64,000 bases of DNA, taken from NCBI GenBank assembly GCA_023935145.1, contig CM043698.1:20649001-20713000 (forward strand), given 5' to 3'. How positions within the stretch are numbered: position 1 is the stretch's first letter; every line of letters starts with the position of its first letter. The DNA comes from Bretschneidera sinensis. Lineage: Eukaryota; Streptophyta; Magnoliopsida; Brassicales; Akaniaceae. Positions 44,207 through 54,400 of the stretch are shown in pieces. Made by a program: the position numbers and the translations under genes. The notes beneath the pieces are model-generated. The model was not told the DNA's origin. It was given only the letters and a program-made list of their open reading frames with translations, and made no database searches.

Positions 44207-45127
44207 TCTCTATCTATCTCTCTTTCTCTCATGTGATGATACATTTGGGTTTGCCTGTTCTGCAGCAGAAAGGATTTTCTGTAGTACTCTCAGATATGTG
44301 CCCCTTAGTTTCTGGAATTACCACTAAAGATGCAGCTTTATCTGCCGAGTTGGGGACGCAAGCACTTAATTTGGCTGTTGGCATTGGGCTGCCTATTCCC
44401 AGCAAGATGATGATATTCAAAGGGAGGAAGTAGATTGTTCTACTTCTGGTCCAGATGGTAATGGTGTACTGTTAACAGGGGGACACCTTATTATTAAAAG
44501 CTTCTAGAGAGTGAGGATGTGCCTTGGGGAAAACACTCCTACTACATTATCTGTTTCTTGGGGAAAACACTTTTCTTACTTTTTCAGGCTGTTTACATAG
44601 TTACCTGAATCAGCAAGCCACTCTTCAGGAAGGCATCATGGTTAAGGCCTAAAGCTACAAGATCTTCATCTAGAGGGATATCTAATTCGCCAAGGTTTGC
44701 GGTCATAGGATTCTGATTTGCTGGTTGCTTATGTCTTTGGCGTTGAGTGACAATAAAAGCCACATTGAATCTGCAAGATAGAATATTGGAATGTGCTTGT
44801 GTCTGGCCATTAGTGATCTCCCTAAGTGGGAATACACATTTTTTTGTAACTGACTGCTTGATATGTGAGATTGCTATCAGTCATTGTAACTTTTGATTTC
44901 TGGCTGAAACTGTCATTGTAACTTCTGATTAATATGTGAGATTGGTTTCTGATGTATTCTCATAATTGCACAAATATTTAGTGTGGATTGCTCTGCAAGT
45001 TGAAACTTTTATATTTTGGCTTATCACGAACAGTGAAAGACGGTTTTGTTGCTTCGAAGATCAAATTACATGTTAAGTTGGATGCACCTCCTTCAAACAG
45101 CAAATACAAGCTGCCACCCTAATGGTA

Positions 45128-45240
45128 CACTCTTATAGATCCCTGCTGGATTCCTTCCCAATCACAAGATTGAGCATTGTTTTCGTGAAGCAAATGGGAT
45201 GACTGATGCCATGGCTAAGACAGGCAGTAGCCTTAACTAA
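45128..45240 (+). pseudogene. Scrap of a LINE-type RNase H domain
   Basis: One frame reads HKIEHCFREANGMTDAMAKTG, resembling the HVFREAN..ADALAK motif at the end of the RNase H-type domain in plant non-LTR retrotransposons. It is very short and the upstream part is in another frame. Confidence 0.35.
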
Positions 45241-45353
45241 ATCGATGAATTTGATTATGTTCCTCAAGATCAAAATTATATGTCATTTTTTATCATCCTT
45301 GTCTTTTCACCTACAACGTTTAGCCATCAAATTGCTTCTGATCCTAGAAGCTT

Positions 45354-46390
45354 ATGATTTTTCAATGTTGAAAAGAGAGGCATTGGTAAGAACCTGCAAC
45401 ATGGGTTATCAAACATTTCTGATCCTAGAAGCTCATGGATTTTTTTCTTTAAAAAAAAGTGGTGAAAAGAGAGGCACTGGTCAGAACATCAAAAAATTAG
45501 ATTTATGGAATAGTAATGCTTATTGTCTCAATAATGGCTTCTGTTGTGCACACATTTCTGCTTGCTAAGCTTTTAAAACCTATAAGCGAGTTAACACCTG
45601 TAAATACTTACAAATAGAAGAAAAGGAAACAAATACTCCATCAAACAAAACACACTCCAATATTTTCCTGTATGTTTTTTGGCAGCTGCTTGCTAAGCTT
45701 ATGATTTTTCAATGTTGAAAAGAGAGGCATTGGTAAGAACCTGCAACATGGGTTATCAAACATTTCTGATCCTAGAAGCTCATGGATTTTTTTCTTTAAA
45801 AAAAAGTGGTGAAAAGAGAGGCACTGGTCAGAACATCAAAAAATTAGATTTATGGAATAGTAATGCTTATTGTCTCAATAATGGCTTCTTGTGCACACAT
45901 TTCTGCTTGCTAAGCTTTTAAAACCTATAAGCGAGTTAACACCTGTAAATACTTACAAATAGAAGAAAAGGAAACAAATACTCCATCAAACAAAACAGAC
46001 TCCAATATTTTCCTGTATGTTTTTTGGCAGCTGCTTGCTAAGCTTTTAAAGCTATAAGCGTGTTAACACCTCAAAATACTTACAAATAGAAGAAAAGGAA
46101 ACAAGTACTCCATCAAACAAAACACAGTCCAATATTTTCCTGTATGTTTTTTGGCAGCTGCTTGCTAAGCTTTTAAAGCTATAAGCGTGTTAACACCTCA
46201 AAATACTTACAAATAGAAGAAAAGGAAACAAGTACTCCATCAAACAAAACACAGTCCAATATTTTCCTGTATGTTTTTTGGCAGCTGCTTGCTAAGCTTT
46301 TAAAACCTATAAGCGTGTTAACACCTCTAAATACTCCATCAAACAAAACACAGTCCAATATTTTCCTGTATGTTTTTTGGCAGCTGCTAG
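45354..46390 (+). repeat. Tandem duplications: 347-bp unit (x2) and about 126-bp sub-unit (extra copies)
   Basis: The segment starting ATGATTTTTCAATGTTG at 45354 recurs at 45701, nearly identical over 347 bp. The tail of that unit (from CTGCTTGCTAAGC through AAACACAGTCCAATATTT) is then repeated at about 46031, 46158 and 46284, with a truncated last copy ending near 46390. Few differences separate the copies, so the expansion is recent. Confidence 0.9.
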
Positions 46391-46425
46391 TATCTCCATT
46401 TACAAATTATATAAACTAGAGTTTG

Positions 46426-49400
46426 TCATCGAATTTGGGTTCGTCCTAATGACCAAATACCTGTGTCTTTGACTGGTGTCTGAAAAAAAAAAAGAATCAG
46501 TTAATTCCACAGCCAAAATTCAACCCTAAAAAAAATAGGAACAGCCAAAAATTTGGATTATAAAATTTCAGAACTTGACATTCAAACAGAACATGCATAC
46601 CTGTGTTTTCATAGATGGGAAGACATTCCAAAATCGCAAGGTCTCATCCCCTGCTCCAGTTACAATTGTCTGCAAAAAGAAAGCAAAGTTGAATCCAAGA
46701 TTTTCTTATACAGGAGAACTTATAGCAAATATAGGAATGCTAACACTTTCCTTGGAGAAAGAAAATTACCACTTTTCACACATAGGAATGTTAAAGACTA
46801 AAAGCATTAATCATTACAGGAATATCATTGTACCTGACCATCAGGTGACATAGCAAGATAGAGTACTCGCATACTATGGCCAGTTAGATTTGCAACCTGT
46901 CAAAATCCAAAAAAAAAAATAATTGGTTGTTTGCTACAAACAGAAGGAAAGAATATTGTAATGAAAAGAAGACTGGTTGTCGACCATGAATAAGGATTCA
47001 CATAAAACCACCCAAGTAAGAGAGGGCTAAACTTGATACCTTCGTCATTGATGGATACTTCCACACCATGATTTGATTCTGGGAATATCCATGAGTACTG
47101 ACTAGCTCATTCACATTCTTACTCCATACTAGATTGCAGACCTGCATTGTTAAGCAGTATGAGTATAGTATGGTGGCCATGGGTGTACAAGGTTGTTAAA
47201 GATTTCAAAACTTGCACAAGTATATAAATTCTTGATGGTTGAAATCATAAGAAGTTAAAAGGACTGAAACCTGGCTCCCAGTGTCAACACTGTTTAATTG
47301 ATGACCGTTGGTAGTGTTCCAAAAGCGAATACATCTATCTGCAGTTCCTCCTCCAGATGCAAGAAGGCTGCTCTGATGAGGTGACCACGCAATTGCCTTG
47401 ACAGCTGCTGTGTGTTCTGTTAATCTTAAAGTCGGTTGCTGAGAATGTTGGTTCCACACCAGGAGCTGTTGGCCAACAAGCTATTGAATTAGCACTTCAC
47501 TCGACAAAGGACAACGAATGAGCGAAAATAATTGGAGCAGCTGATTACCTGATTATCATTTCCACCAGATGCAAGTTCCCTGTCGTCATGGGACCATTTC
47601 AACCCACATACCTGAGGGATTGAAATTAGAAGGTTTATTAAGGTTATTCTAATTTTCCCATCAAGCATAATAATCTCATTTGTCCACAGAGAAAAGAAAG
47701 CTAAGGCAGTTAATAGAAACATGTGATGACCAATGATCTAGCAGGGGATATGACTCTAAATAAAGCAGAATGGTCATGCATTCAATCACTCTGATTAGTT
47801 GGAATTCAGTGCTTAACCAAATTGAGTTTAAATGGATTATACTGTAAGACTTTTTTCCGTGATCTACCTCAGATTTGTGTCCAACAAGTTTGCTAACATA
47901 ATCACTTGGAACACGGAGGTCATGTTGGAGTATGTTTCGGTCCCTACTTCCTGATGATAATATCCTTGAATTCCATGCCAAGACGCCGGTTCTTGTTTGA
48001 TGTCCACCCATTGTTCGAACCCTCTTGCACTGAGTTCCATCCCATACCTGTAAAGGGAGCAGAGAAATGTTTGGTTAAGTCTCAACTGTGTACATGTCCA
48101 CATGAAAAACTTGCTAGTCCATGAATTGAAGACTAACATTTAGTAAAAATAAATTAGGCAATTAGGTACCTGAACTTGACCAAGATTGGTACCAATTGAT
48201 ATATATGAACCCTCCCGTGTCCACTGAACTGAGCAAACACTGTCTGTAGGACCCAAATCACACAACTTTGTCACCTGAGAACAAGATTACAAACAGTTGA
48301 ACACTTTAAATACCCTTTTGCCTCTTATTCAATAGCAACGAAAAGAACTCCAACTTTGCATCACACTTTACAAAGTTGAACTTCAATTTGATGTGAACCT
48401 GGTAGTAACAAACTTACCTTGCTATTTGATGCAGTCCATAGATAAACACAAGTGCCCAACGCAACTGCAAGCACATTCTGTGAAGACCAATCTACTAGGT
48501 TCAAGTAGAAGTCATCTTGAAGTGATGGGGCATCCAAAACCTGCAACAATTTAAGCTTCAATCATCAACCATATATCCTAATTCCTACATATTCTAACTC
48601 ATGTACACTGTCTAAAGAGAATTTTAGCTAATTGCTTTTGTTTGCACAGATTTTGAAAATTCCATCTTGGATCCAAAGAACAAATCATTGTATAAAGTAG
48701 AGAAGTTGAACCTTTTCCTCGGTGAATGGAAATTTTAAAATCCTTAACTAAAGCTATAATACATTTCTTTGGCTTACTTCAGATTGACAAATAGCCTTTG
48801 AGCCACACTTTATCTTCTCATTTTCTAATTTTCTCAGCTACGAAATAATATGTAAACAAAAATATATACTCAAGAACAAAAAATGACTGCAATGCAACAA
48901 TTAGCCATTAGAATTGACTCTCATTCTTTAAAATAAAAAAAAAACAATATAATGATACAAAGAATTCAAAAATTGCAATTTTCTCACTTTATCCTCGATT
49001 TTCTTGGCAAACAAATGTGACGGCAGAAATAAAGCAACAAAAGAAAAGAAACAGACCTTATGGGGTGTTTTGGGCACTTTCCGTGCTGGCTTAGGAGGCG
49101 TAGAGGTCTCACTAGAGAAACCACCATCATGCCCCAAAATGGAAGGCGACGAATAGGGTGAATTAGGCCCTGAATGATGATCTGTCTTGAACCGCAACAT
49201 GTTCTTGCTGGGACTCATAGGAGACCCTTGACCTGCAGGAGAGAAAGAACCAAAATCAGACCCGAAAAGTTCCGATTTCAACAACCTTGAATAGGCCTCA
49301 TTGCCTCCTTCTTTAACCGGTGACGCCTTCTCTATTAGCCCAAAAGTATGCATCCTTGAAGAGGATCTGCAAGGTATAAATCTGTCACTACAAGAAGACG

Positions 49401-49527
49401 ATTTTGATGGTGAAGATAAACTTGATATTCCTCGGAAGGAACCAGGAAAGGTCTCGAGGCATAGTGATGTTCCATTCATTCCAGCTGGGAGATTAAGGCC
49501 GCTTTTTTTGGTCTGAGGTGAATCCAT
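46426..49527 (-). CDS. FZR3: FZR3/CCS52B-type Cdh1 activator of the anaphase-promoting complex
   Basis: WD40 adaptor that recruits D-box and KEN-box substrates to the APC/C ubiquitin ligase in the plant cell cycle. Exons on the - strand: 49527-49057, 48540-48418, 48274-48170, 48047-47868, 47611-47549, 47465-47271, 47141-47040, 46896-46834, 46669-46601, 46479-46426. All introns are phase 0 and the product is 474 aa. The C-box DRFIPCR is at residues 48-54. The motif [14 protein letters not shown] precedes seven WD40 repeats (about 165-455; e.g. [29 protein letters not shown]). The protein ends in the Ile-Arg tail that docks on the APC. The start [18 protein letters not shown] matches the CCS52B branch, not CCS52A. 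An upstream in-frame ATG at 49587 is less likely. Confidence 0.95.
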
Positions 49528-49683
49528 TTCTGAGTATTTTTTTTTATCCTCTTGGGTTTGATTGACTCTATTGAGATCTGATGACAATAAGTGAAAATGG
49601 AGAACAAGAAAAGAGCCCTCTCTGAAAGCAAAGAGGGTTTTTCAAAGGAGGGGTTTTGGGAGTAGATCAGATGAAGAAGATAC

Positions 49684-49891
49684 GCCAACGGTCAAGTTTT
49701 GTCTTTGGTGGTCTAAGCATATAGGAGCGGTCTCCGTATATATTTGCGAAAGAAAAGTGATTGTTTTTTTTTTTAACATTTTATTTTTTGTGTTCTGTGC
49801 ACAACATTGCAACGGTCACTTTCATGTACCTAGCTCACAAGAGCTGGTTTTTTTGTTTTGGTTACCAAGTAAAAAACTATATAGCCGTTGC
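49684..49891. promoter_or_regulatory. Cluster of MSA-like AACGG sites upstream of FZR3
   Basis: GCCAACGGTCA (49684-49694), TGCAACGGTCA (49808-49818) and, on the other strand, GCAACGGCTA (49891-49882) each match the mitosis-specific activator consensus YCYAACGGYYA with one or two mismatches. Another, TCCAACGGCGA, lies at 50360-50370. R1R2R3-Myb factors use such sites for G2/M expression, which fits what is known of CCS52B. A TATATA near 49737-49743 could serve the gene. Confidence 0.45.
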
Positions 49892-51299
49892 TTTGAATTT
49901 AATGCCTAATCGTCTAATTCGTTGTTTTCGTGCTGCTGATTGCTGCCCTTCACCAGCTTTCCATTTTTAGAGGTACATTTTTCTTAGCATTTGGCTCCAG
50001 ATCGATCATGTTCTAGCTTTCAATAATTGTTCCCTCTTTGTCCATTTATTGATCAATTTTATCGAATGATTTTAAATCTTTTTTAATCATGTATATTAAA
50101 TCTAAAATAAAGAATAAAGTTATGTTTGGTTGACAAATTTAAATCGTACAACTTAAATCAGGATATTATTTATTTTTGAACGAGACAAACTAATTTATCA
50201 GGTTAATTCTCTTAAAATTACAATGCTTATGTAAGATTAAAACCTTATCTTATCAAGCGAAATCTTTAGAAAATTTCCATAGACAACCTTAGCTGCTCTC
50301 CACTTCCCCCATCTCGACAGGCCTGCCGGCTGCTTGTCGTTCACCGGCCTCTATATATATCCAACGGCGATACCTCTCTCCTCCTCATCTGTAGGCAGTC
50401 ATTCCCACGCATTTCTCTCTCTTTCTGAAACTCTTTTCCTTTTAGCCATTGAAGCACCAATAAGAATGCTTCTATGTACACAAAGAAACGACAGCAACAA
50501 CTAACAGTTAATTTCAATCAGGTGTTAAAAAGTAAAAGAAGAAAAAATTGATCACAAATTTTGGCAACACATCAGATTGGGTATCAAGCAATAGCGAACA
50601 CCAAGAGACCAATTCACCATCACGTTTTACTCATTTATTTATCAATTTCATTTTTTCTTATTTCCAATGTCCACCGATTGCTTTCATTGATGTGCCAATA
50701 TTAAAGAAGAAGAAAAAAAGGCGTGTAGCACTTAGCTGTGGCCACTTAGTGAGGTGAGATGAGTTTTGTAATTTCTTCCATAGAAATTCCAAGGCTGCAT
50801 TGCTGGCGCCTCAATTCTAAGGCTGACTTTTAGTGTTAGAAATATAACGCCGTCTTAATAACCTTGCTAAATGATTAAACACTCGTTGTAAGCAGAAATT
50901 GAAGTTTTTGAGATATAATCATTTTCCTTATATCATTAAGATGAGAAAGGTGGCACAACTTGAGAACTCGCATAGGTTTCTTTTATTTTCATAGAATCAA
51001 TGATAGATCAACATGACTTGCTCGGTATCAACTGAACATATTTGCCATCACTTATAAATTTTTCAACCAGTTATTTTGAGGATCAAATGGCAACAAGTAA
51101 CAACATATGTGCGTTAACTTGGACCTCGTGATCAAAATCAGAGTTTGATTCTCCTCCTTGTACCCAAAAAAACAGTATATACTTTCAAACCGGAAACAAC
51201 GAATCCCTACCTGACCAATCATTAGAAAACTAGCCGAAAGCAACATGAATACATTAGCAACAAAATCAATACATTAAATCATAAGCTGCTAATTCATTT
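49892..51299. other. Intergenic DNA between FZR3 and ARP5
   Basis: Upstream flank of FZR3 and downstream flank of ARP5. A pyrimidine-rich stretch near 50374-50450 follows CTATATATATCC (50351-50362) and looks like a plant core promoter pointing right, but no gene follows. Confidence 0.4.
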
Positions 51300-51385
51300 T
51301 TTTGTAAGTTACATCTCAGAGGTCGGGGAATTTGAACCAGCGCGCATTGGCGCAGGGAGGTGTCCAACCACTGAGCCAATCGTTT
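51300..51385 (-). repeat. tRNA-derived SINE remnant
   Basis: On the - strand an A-box-like TGGCTCAGTGG (51378-51368) is followed 29 bp later by a B-box-like GGTTCAAATTCC (51338-51327), then a short A-run. This is the internal RNA polymerase III promoter layout of tRNA-derived SINEs. It does not fold as an intact tRNA. Confidence 0.45.
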
Positions 51386-51454
51386 GTCTTAACTCTGATT
51401 TATCCACTGCCATCTCACATCAAATAAAATTGCAATGCAGTGTGACAAAATCAA

Positions 51455-54400
51455 TTACAATGTGTACCGCAGTTGATATCTGCGAAGCCAGTCCTCACCT
51501 TTCTCATAATAATCCATCCTACTGAATGTCTGCTCCGAGAATTGCAATTTAGTAGCATATGCAGCAGCACCACGCCAAGCATCAAGAACCGGATCTAATG
51601 CTTTGACCACACGAATAGGTGAGCCACATGGTCGTATCATCCGAATTCCTGCTTCTAACCGCTCACTCATACCAGGGAAAAGACAGCAACCACCAGTCAT
51701 AAAGATAGAATTGGTCAATCTCTCCTCCACGACTTGGTCTTTAGATGGCAACCTTTTTATTGAGATCCCAGCCATCTCATCTAAACCTACCTGATCAATC
51801 CCAACCATGTTAGGATGAAATAATATTTCAGGGCAGCGAAATCTTTCAACCCCAAAAGAAATTTGGAAATCTTCCTTCGTGAGAGGACGGAACCGTGGCA
51901 TCTCAGCAGCAGGTTGAGAGGGCCCTAATTCCGGCTTGGGAACAAATGTTGAGTCAATCTCCTGCCACAGTAAAATTGATGAGTGAATGAAAATTCCATA
52001 TCTCTATCAATCATTAAGACAACAAAAATAAGGGTTATAGAAATGTAAGAGTAGCTGATATGGTTGGGTATACTGACCCGAAGCCTAGAAGAGATGCGGG
52101 CCAGCTCTGCCTCATCCTGATCTGGTCCTTCGTCATCATCATCATTATCCTTGCTCATTAGCTTGTAAAGTTGCCAATCTTCATCTTTGGCACCAAAAGT
52201 ATCTTCACCTTTCCCTCGATCAAAGGCTGCCGTTGTTAAGAGGCGCATCCTCTCTCTCTGGGCAGCATTCAATCTCTCGCCACGGCCAACACCCCCAGAA
52301 AAATTATTTCCATTCTTGTGGCTCCCATTTGTCTTGAGTCGTTTCCGCTGCTCAACTTTCTTAGAAAGTTCTTTGTATTTAGCACGCATCTGCTCCAAGT
52401 AGAGCTCTGGGTTCTCTCTACATTAAAAGAAAAAGAGAAACAAATGGTGAAGAGATGGTACAAGTATAGAAAGTAAATTTATATTTATTAACTACTCTCT
52501 TCCAAGATCTCAAAAACTGACTCAAGAATCAACAGTGCCAGTCATGATATGAACTATGATCGTACCTTCCCACCCCCCTGCAAAGAAAGTAAAACTACTC
52601 GTTTCTCCTTCAGAGTGTGGTTTGCGCATATTAATTCAACTCAAGTTAACTGAACAGATCGTTAGTTTGAACATGGGGCCACCCTTTTCTCCTTAACACC
52701 CAACCTTTAAATTCGCATAAATCAAAAAGGAAATATTGGTACTTACAATCGTTTTTCTTCATCTTGTTGGTTTTTCTTTTCTCTTTCCAGTTCCTCTTCG
52801 AATCGTTTCTGTTTAGCTCGCTGCCTGCCCTCATTTGTGGTTTTGAGAAACACTTGCCTCCTCTTTTCCTTGAGCTGTCAACATACAATAGCCAAGAGTA
52901 AGCAATTATCATTAATGACAAGATAACCAATGGAAGTTGCAATGTCTGGGTAGGCGACAATGCAGCTCTGTATTTTCATATTAAGGAACACTCCTCAGCA
53001 ATCAGCCCCAAATTCAGAAAATCTTGATTGCTATGGCAAGGTCCCAATAAAGATAAGGGGGTGGGGGACAGTAGATGTTTAAACATTGGATAAGTATTTT
53101 AAGACATTGCAATTAAGAAGTCTCAGATTTGACTACTTCCTCAGGTTCAGGACATATTCTAACGTGAAAGTTTACTAACATTCCTCTAAGCAAAACCAAA
53201 TACAATCAACTGTTTGGTATGGAAGCAAACCTGCTCAGAGGTGAGCATATTGTCAGGGATACTGATAAGAGGATATTTTTCATCTGTAGAAGAATCTGTT
53301 TTCTCCTCATTGTCAGCTTGTTCACCCTTTGGTTCACCCTTTGCCTTTCGTAAAGATTGTGCAACTTTCAGAACAGCAGATTCTATTTCCTGCTTCGAAA
53401 CATACCCAGTTGCTGACAGGAAAGATGAAATGTCATCCTCTTCAACTTGTTCAAGTTGCTGTAAAAGAAATTCCAAACCATGCAATTCATTTTCTAGTTC
53501 GTTTATCTTAGAAGACCTCTTTGCTTCAGCCATTTCTCGCAACCTTTGACCTTGCCTCTCCTTTATAGCTGCCTTTCTCGCAATCTCTTCTTCTGAAGGA
53601 GGTTCTTCCGTTGGCGGTGGAACCCATGGGAGCTGCCAACACCTAGTTTTATCTTCAGCTTCTTTGGTCCCTTTCTGTCACAATAACTGCAAAAGTTAGC
53701 TTCACAGGTTGACAGGAGATTTGATGAAGAGAAAAGCAAGATCATTACCTGGAATAGTTTAGCTTCTGAAGAATAATCAGGAGCAATGTAGCAGTGTTCC
53801 ATCTTCAGGTCTTCAACCTTCTCCCATGTAAACCTAGCCCTATTGTGCACATTTAAAAGACATAGAAGTTAAACACAAGAAAATCTTGTTGAATAGTTCT
53901 AGAACCCAGCTAAAGTAACACTCACATATGATGAGGGTATTTAAGCGAAAGAAGTTGCTTCAGATAATCAGTGACATGGTATCCACCAACATTGGTTCGG
54001 CAGCTTCCTTTATAAACAGGCTCCCCATCAACAAACTGGAAATCAAAGAAAATCAGGTCATCATTAAATGAAAAAAAAAAATTGAACTCTGAATCTTCAA
54101 AATTTTATCCTATTAGTCAGTTTCAAACTTTTATCCTACTGGTCAGTTTTAGTCTATCCAGAGAACGCATATCCAAGGACGAAATTATGGACTTATAAAA
54201 CGCAAACGAGTTGGAATGATGATGATCATACACAATGGGGCATTACAGAACACTGTCACCATGCCCAGAGCTGCTGTAAGTGCTCCTAAACAATGACCAA
54301 CTCGATTCTGCTTATATATTCTAGGATAGCATACCGGAATTACACGAGTTGTGGTAAATCCTGGGCATATAGCAAGACCATCTTTATCACAAATCCCACG

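Larger units (their letters stand above)
40593..44710 (+). pseudogene. FtsJ-type RNA 2'-O-methyltransferase pseudogene
   Basis: Six exon-like blocks: 40593-40669, 40815-40901, 41056-41119, 41267-41368, 44266 to about 44520, and about 44605-44710. In order they match the plant FtsJ family: MSGAGAPDFF, EAQRLGYVGRSAFK, KQYKLIKPGSSVLALGCAPG, VNVPSLHCD, GFSVVLSDMCPLVSGITTKD, GGHLIIK, KPLFRKASWLRPKATR. It is broken. One T is missing from the T run after GAT in exon 1. One base is extra in exon 3. There are two shifts in exon 5 (before DDDIQ and before LLESED) and one in the last exon. The SAM-binding motif has LALG where family members have LDLG. Intron 4 (2.9 kb) holds two transposons. Splice borders are mostly kept, so decay is of the genomic locus and not a retrocopy. 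Confidence 0.85.
44711..46425. other. Intergenic DNA between the convergent FtsJ pseudogene and FZR3
   Basis: Holds a possible LINE RNase H scrap (45128-45240) and a recent-looking tandem duplication (45354-46390), both listed separately. Nothing else recognisable. Confidence 0.6.

Noticed and set aside
49527..49587. Upstream in-frame ATG extending FZR3 by 20 residues
   Set aside because: The family start is M(A/D)SPQ; the extension is rich in Lys, Asp and Asn and lacks family similarity.
51110..51180. Second B-box-like GAGTTTGATTCTCC next to the SINE remnant
   Set aside because: No convincing A box lies at the right distance, so I do not call another tRNA-derived element.
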